NCBI GenBank assembly: GCA_963745595.1
Contig: CAVUYB010000005.1
Span: forward strand, 1 to 64,000
Direction: 5' to 3'
Origin: DASZUK01 sp963745595
GTDB taxonomy: Bacteria; Actinomycetota; Acidimicrobiia; Acidimicrobiales; RAAP-2
DNA length: 64,000 bases
The position numbers and the translations under genes are program-made. The notes under the pieces are model-generated. The model had not been told where the DNA came from. It saw only the letters and a list, made by a program, of their open reading frames with translations, and ran no database searches. This document shows positions 61,942 to 64,000 of this stretch, piece by piece (position 1 is the first letter of the stretch; each line of letters begins with the position of its first letter).

Positions 61942-62811
61942 ATGACGGCACTTCCCCAAGGACTCGACGAGCTGCTCGAAGCGTCGCAAGACCTCCAGGT
62001 CGACGCGATCGCTTCGACCCGCGAACCACTGGCCGAGCTGGCCGAGTCGGGCCGGACGCCAGGGACCGACGGCGAGCACGACGTCCTCGGAAACCGGCAG
62101 TTCTTCGCCGACCACCGGCGATCGGTGCAGTCGAGCTTGGCCGGTGCCGGCCTGCTCGGGGCCGCCGGCGGTGCCGCGCTGGTCGGGTTGCTCGCGTCAC
62201 CGGCGTCCGCCAGCTCGTCGCCCGACGTCCAGATGCTCCAGACCGCGGCATCGATCGAGAACCTCGCGGTGAGCACCTACAAGACGGCGTTGACCCTTCC
62301 GTACATCGGCGGGAGCGCCGCCAACCCGGTCGTCACCAAGTTCTGCCAGGTGACCGAGTCCCAGCACGCCCAGCACGCCCAGGCGTTCAACGCCGCGGTG
62401 AAGCAGATGGGTGGCCAGGCGCAGACCAAGCCGGACCCCGCCTTCGTCCCGGTAGTGAAGAAGGCGGTCGCCTCGCTGTCGGGCGCGTCGGCCACACAGG
62501 GGGCGCTCGGCGTCGTCGCCCTCGCCCTCGAACTGGAGAACATCGCCGCGGAGACCTACGTCAACGACACCGTGAAGGCGAAGAACGCCAAGAACAAGGC
62601 GCTGTTCGCCAGCATCATGGGCGTCGAGGCCCAGCACGCCTCCGTGCTCCTGGCGGTCCAGGCGCTCCTGAAGGGCGGTGCGCCGCAGTTGATCGCCCTG
62701 TCGCCGACAACCGTCGCCCAGCTGCCGGCCGCCGCCGGCAGCGTCGGCTTCCCGAACGCGTTCTACCCGACCAGCAAAGCCGCCCCCGCCAACCAAGGAG
62801 CCGTCAAGTGA
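61942..62811 (+). CDS. Exported ferritin-like domain protein 1
   Basis: A 289-aa protein. After ~55 cytosolic-type residues comes a hydrophobic export segment ('GLLGAAGGAALVGLLASPAS') preceded by 'DHRRSVQSS', then a four-helix ferritin-like domain with metal-ligand-type Glu/His sets ('MLQTAASIENLAVSTYKTAL', 'TESQHAQHAQAFN', 'ALELENIAAETYV', 'GVEAQHASVLL'). aggagg precedes the ATG. The RR pair suggests Tat export, though the consensus is weak. Coupled (GTGA) to the next gene. Confidence 0.85.
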   Translation: MTALPQGLDELLEASQDLQVDAIASTREPLAELAESGRTPGTDGEHDVLGNRQFFADHRRSVQSSLAGAGLLGAAGGAALVGLLASPASASSSPDVQMLQTAASIENLAVSTYKTALTLPYIGGSAANPVVTKFCQVTESQHAQHAQAFNAAVKQMGGQAQTKPDPAFVPVVKKAVASLSGASATQGALGVVALALELENIAAETYVNDTVKAKNAKNKALFASIMGVEAQHASVLLAVQALLKGGAPQLIALSPTTVAQLPAAAGSVGFPNAFYPTSKAAPANQGAVK

Positions 62812-63620
62812 GAAAGCGCCGTCACCAGATCGAGGCGTCCGAGTCCGAGCTCCGCTCGATGACCCGCGACCTCGACGACCTGCACCACGACGTCAGCCGG
62901 CCGGCAATGCACGAGGCCCTCGCCGGTTGGTCCGATGCCCTACGAACCGGGACGACCCGGTCGACCAACCGGCGCACCTTCCTGCTCGGCGCCGGTGGTG
63001 CGCTGGCCGGTGTCGGCGTTCTGGCCGCCGTGGCGACGACGCCGGGCCTGGCCGCCGCGGCCTCGACGAGCTCGGTGACGCCGACAACGTCGAGCACGAG
63101 CAACCCCGAGGCCGGCCTGACCGGCACACTGGCCGTCGCCGCTCTCGCCGCCAGCCTCGAGAACCTGGCGGTCTACACGTACGGCGTCGCGGCCACAGCC
63201 GCGGCGGCCGGCAAGCTCGGCACGGTGCCGCCAGCCATCGGCCAGTTCGTGAAGACGGTCATGAGCCAGCACACCCAGCACGCCGCGGCGTGGAACAGCC
63301 TGCTGACCGGAGCCGGCAAGAAGGCAGTGACCGTGACCGACCCGGCGCTGACCCCGACGGTCGACCAGCAGCTCGGGCAGGTGACCACTCTCACCCAGGT
63401 GGCTCAGCTCGCGCTGATGCTCGAGAACACCGCCGCCCAGACCTACCAGGCCGAGGCGTCCAAGCTGAAGAGCGCCAAGGCCGTCTCGGTCGCCGCCACC
63501 ATCCAGCCGGTCGAGATGCAGCACGCGGCGATCCTCTACTACGTCCTCGGCGAGTACCCCGGCATCCAGGACTCGTCGGGCAACCCGCTCGCGTTCAACC
63601 CCACCACATTGGCCGCCTGA
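62808..63620 (+). CDS. Exported ferritin-like domain protein 2 (Tat signal)
   Basis: A 270-aa paralogue of the gene before it. A clear twin-arginine signal ('TNRRTFLLGAGGALAGVGVL') is followed by a Thr/Ser-rich linker and a ferritin-like fold ('AALAASLENLAVYTYGVAAT', 'MSQHTQHAAAWNSLL', 'LMLENTAAQTYQAEA', 'PVEMQHAAILYYVLGEYPG'). GTG 62808 overlaps the preceding stop. Probably a di-iron or metal-binding exported pair. Confidence 0.88.
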   Translation: MRKRRHQIEASESELRSMTRDLDDLHHDVSRPAMHEALAGWSDALRTGTTRSTNRRTFLLGAGGALAGVGVLAAVATTPGLAAAASTSSVTPTTSSTSNPEAGLTGTLAVAALAASLENLAVYTYGVAATAAAAGKLGTVPPAIGQFVKTVMSQHTQHAAAWNSLLTGAGKKAVTVTDPALTPTVDQQLGQVTTLTQVAQLALMLENTAAQTYQAEASKLKSAKAVSVAATIQPVEMQHAAILYYVLGEYPGIQDSSGNPLAFNPTTLAA

Positions 63621-63652
63621 CCGCGTCCACCGATCCCAAAGGAACACTTTTC

Positions 63653-63985
63653 ATGCTCGCAGCCATCGAAGGACCGGACATCCTCATCGTGCTCGCCGTC
63701 GTGCTCCTGCTGTTCGGCAGCACCCAGATCCCGAAGCTCGCCCGCTCGCTCGGCTCCGCCTCCCGCGAGTTCAAGCACGGCCAGGACCACGAACCGCCGC
63801 CCGACACGACGGCCGTGGTCGAGACGCCGACCGGCGTGCCGGCGGTCACCACGGTGCCGGCCGTCACCACGGTGCCGGCCGTCACCACCGCGGGGACCAC
63901 GGTCCCGGTCGTCACCGCGCCGCCGGCCGTCGTCGTGGCCGCCCCTGTCGGGAACGGGTCCGCCCCGACCCCGCCGACGCCGTGA
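63653..63985 (+). CDS. tatA: TatA/TatE-type twin-arginine translocase subunit
   Basis: A 110-aa protein with one N-terminal membrane helix and amphipathic helix ('LLLFGSTQIPKLARSLGSAS', 'REFKHGQD'), the FG-P-hinge of TatA. The C-terminal half is Thr/Val/Pro-rich and includes three VPAVTT repeats. aaaggaac precedes the ATG. Lying directly after two exported ferritin-like proteins, it may be a dedicated TatA paralogue. Confidence 0.9.
   Translation: MLAAIEGPDILIVLAVVLLLFGSTQIPKLARSLGSASREFKHGQDHEPPPDTTAVVETPTGVPAVTTVPAVTTVPAVTTAGTTVPVVTAPPAVVVAAPVGNGSAPTPPTP
63836..63889 (+). repeat. 18-bp array, 3 units, encoding VPAVTT in TatA
   Basis: gtgccggc(g/c)gtcaccacg at 63836, 63854 and 63872 encodes VPAVTT three times in the TatA tail. 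Confidence 0.93.
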
Positions 63986-64000
63986 CCCCGGTCCGAACGG

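Overview
This is a high-GC actinobacterial chromosome segment, most likely from Acidimicrobiia. Four observations support this. (1) The order hom-thrC-rho-rpmE-prfA-prmC-wecA-atp is the actinobacterial one. (2) A secreted protein at 57568-58773 is built from 'GYWLVASDGGIFAFGDA' repeats, which are typical of Acidimicrobiia. (3) An F420-type oxidoreductase subunit sits in the sulfur operon. (4) MurA carries Asp in place of the catalytic Cys. Codon use is dominated by G/C third positions, and many gene pairs overlap by 4 bp (ATGA/GTGA).

Layout. 0-10 kb holds threonine biosynthesis (hom, thrC; no thrB), rho, rpmE, prfA-prmC, rpiB-glyA and wecA. 10.1-18.1 kb is a complete ATP synthase operon (atpZ/atpI-like genes, then atpBEFHAGDC) in which atpB (three +1 shifts) and atpC (one -1 shift) have broken frames. 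18.2-30 kb is mixed central metabolism: a PEBP protein, glpX, murA, meaB, an enoyl-CoA hydratase, treS-maltokinase, a pyrophosphate-type phosphofructokinase and galT. 29.4-37.9 kb is an assimilatory sulfate-reduction locus. Precorrin-2 dehydrogenase, cysN and cysD face left. APS reductase, a siroheme sulfite reductase, an FrhB-like F420 flavoprotein, a small unknown protein and an ABC ATPase face right in one coupled operon. 38-45 kb has a GlpR/SepX-like membrane protein, a BlaI-M56 pair divergent from ctaG-sco (copper/cytochrome oxidase assembly), and several small exported or stress proteins.

45.3-57.4 kb is a genomic island ending at the 3' end of a tRNA-Ala(CGC) gene. Its termini show it is two related elements in tandem. 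Element 1 is about 45.30-53.61 kb and element 2 about 53.61-57.37 kb. Both begin with the same ~140 bp left end, which carries three evenly spaced TGCACACCC-type 9-mers, and both end in 'atgcaatcNggg' followed by the tRNA-derived core. Cargo includes a frameshifted AlbA_2/Schlafen-like gene, decayed PBP2, IS110 and TauE fragments, a PadR-controlled VOC-P450 pair, a Sel1-repeat protein and a DUF5131/TcmP pair. I find no integrase gene.

57.5-64 kb returns to core-like sequence. An ECF sigma factor/RskA-type anti-sigma pair, co-transcribed with an acyltransferase, is divergent from two exported ferritin-like proteins and a TatA protein. Matching ECF-type promoter elements face both ways in the intergenic region.

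Two window-wide patterns stand out. One is a set of short tandem arrays (about 14-22 bp units), several of which include a stop codon or start codon, at gene ends or inside acidic or Thr-rich linkers. The other is about ten single-base frame disruptions, mostly +1, in otherwise well-preserved genes. The second pattern may be real decay or sequencing error.
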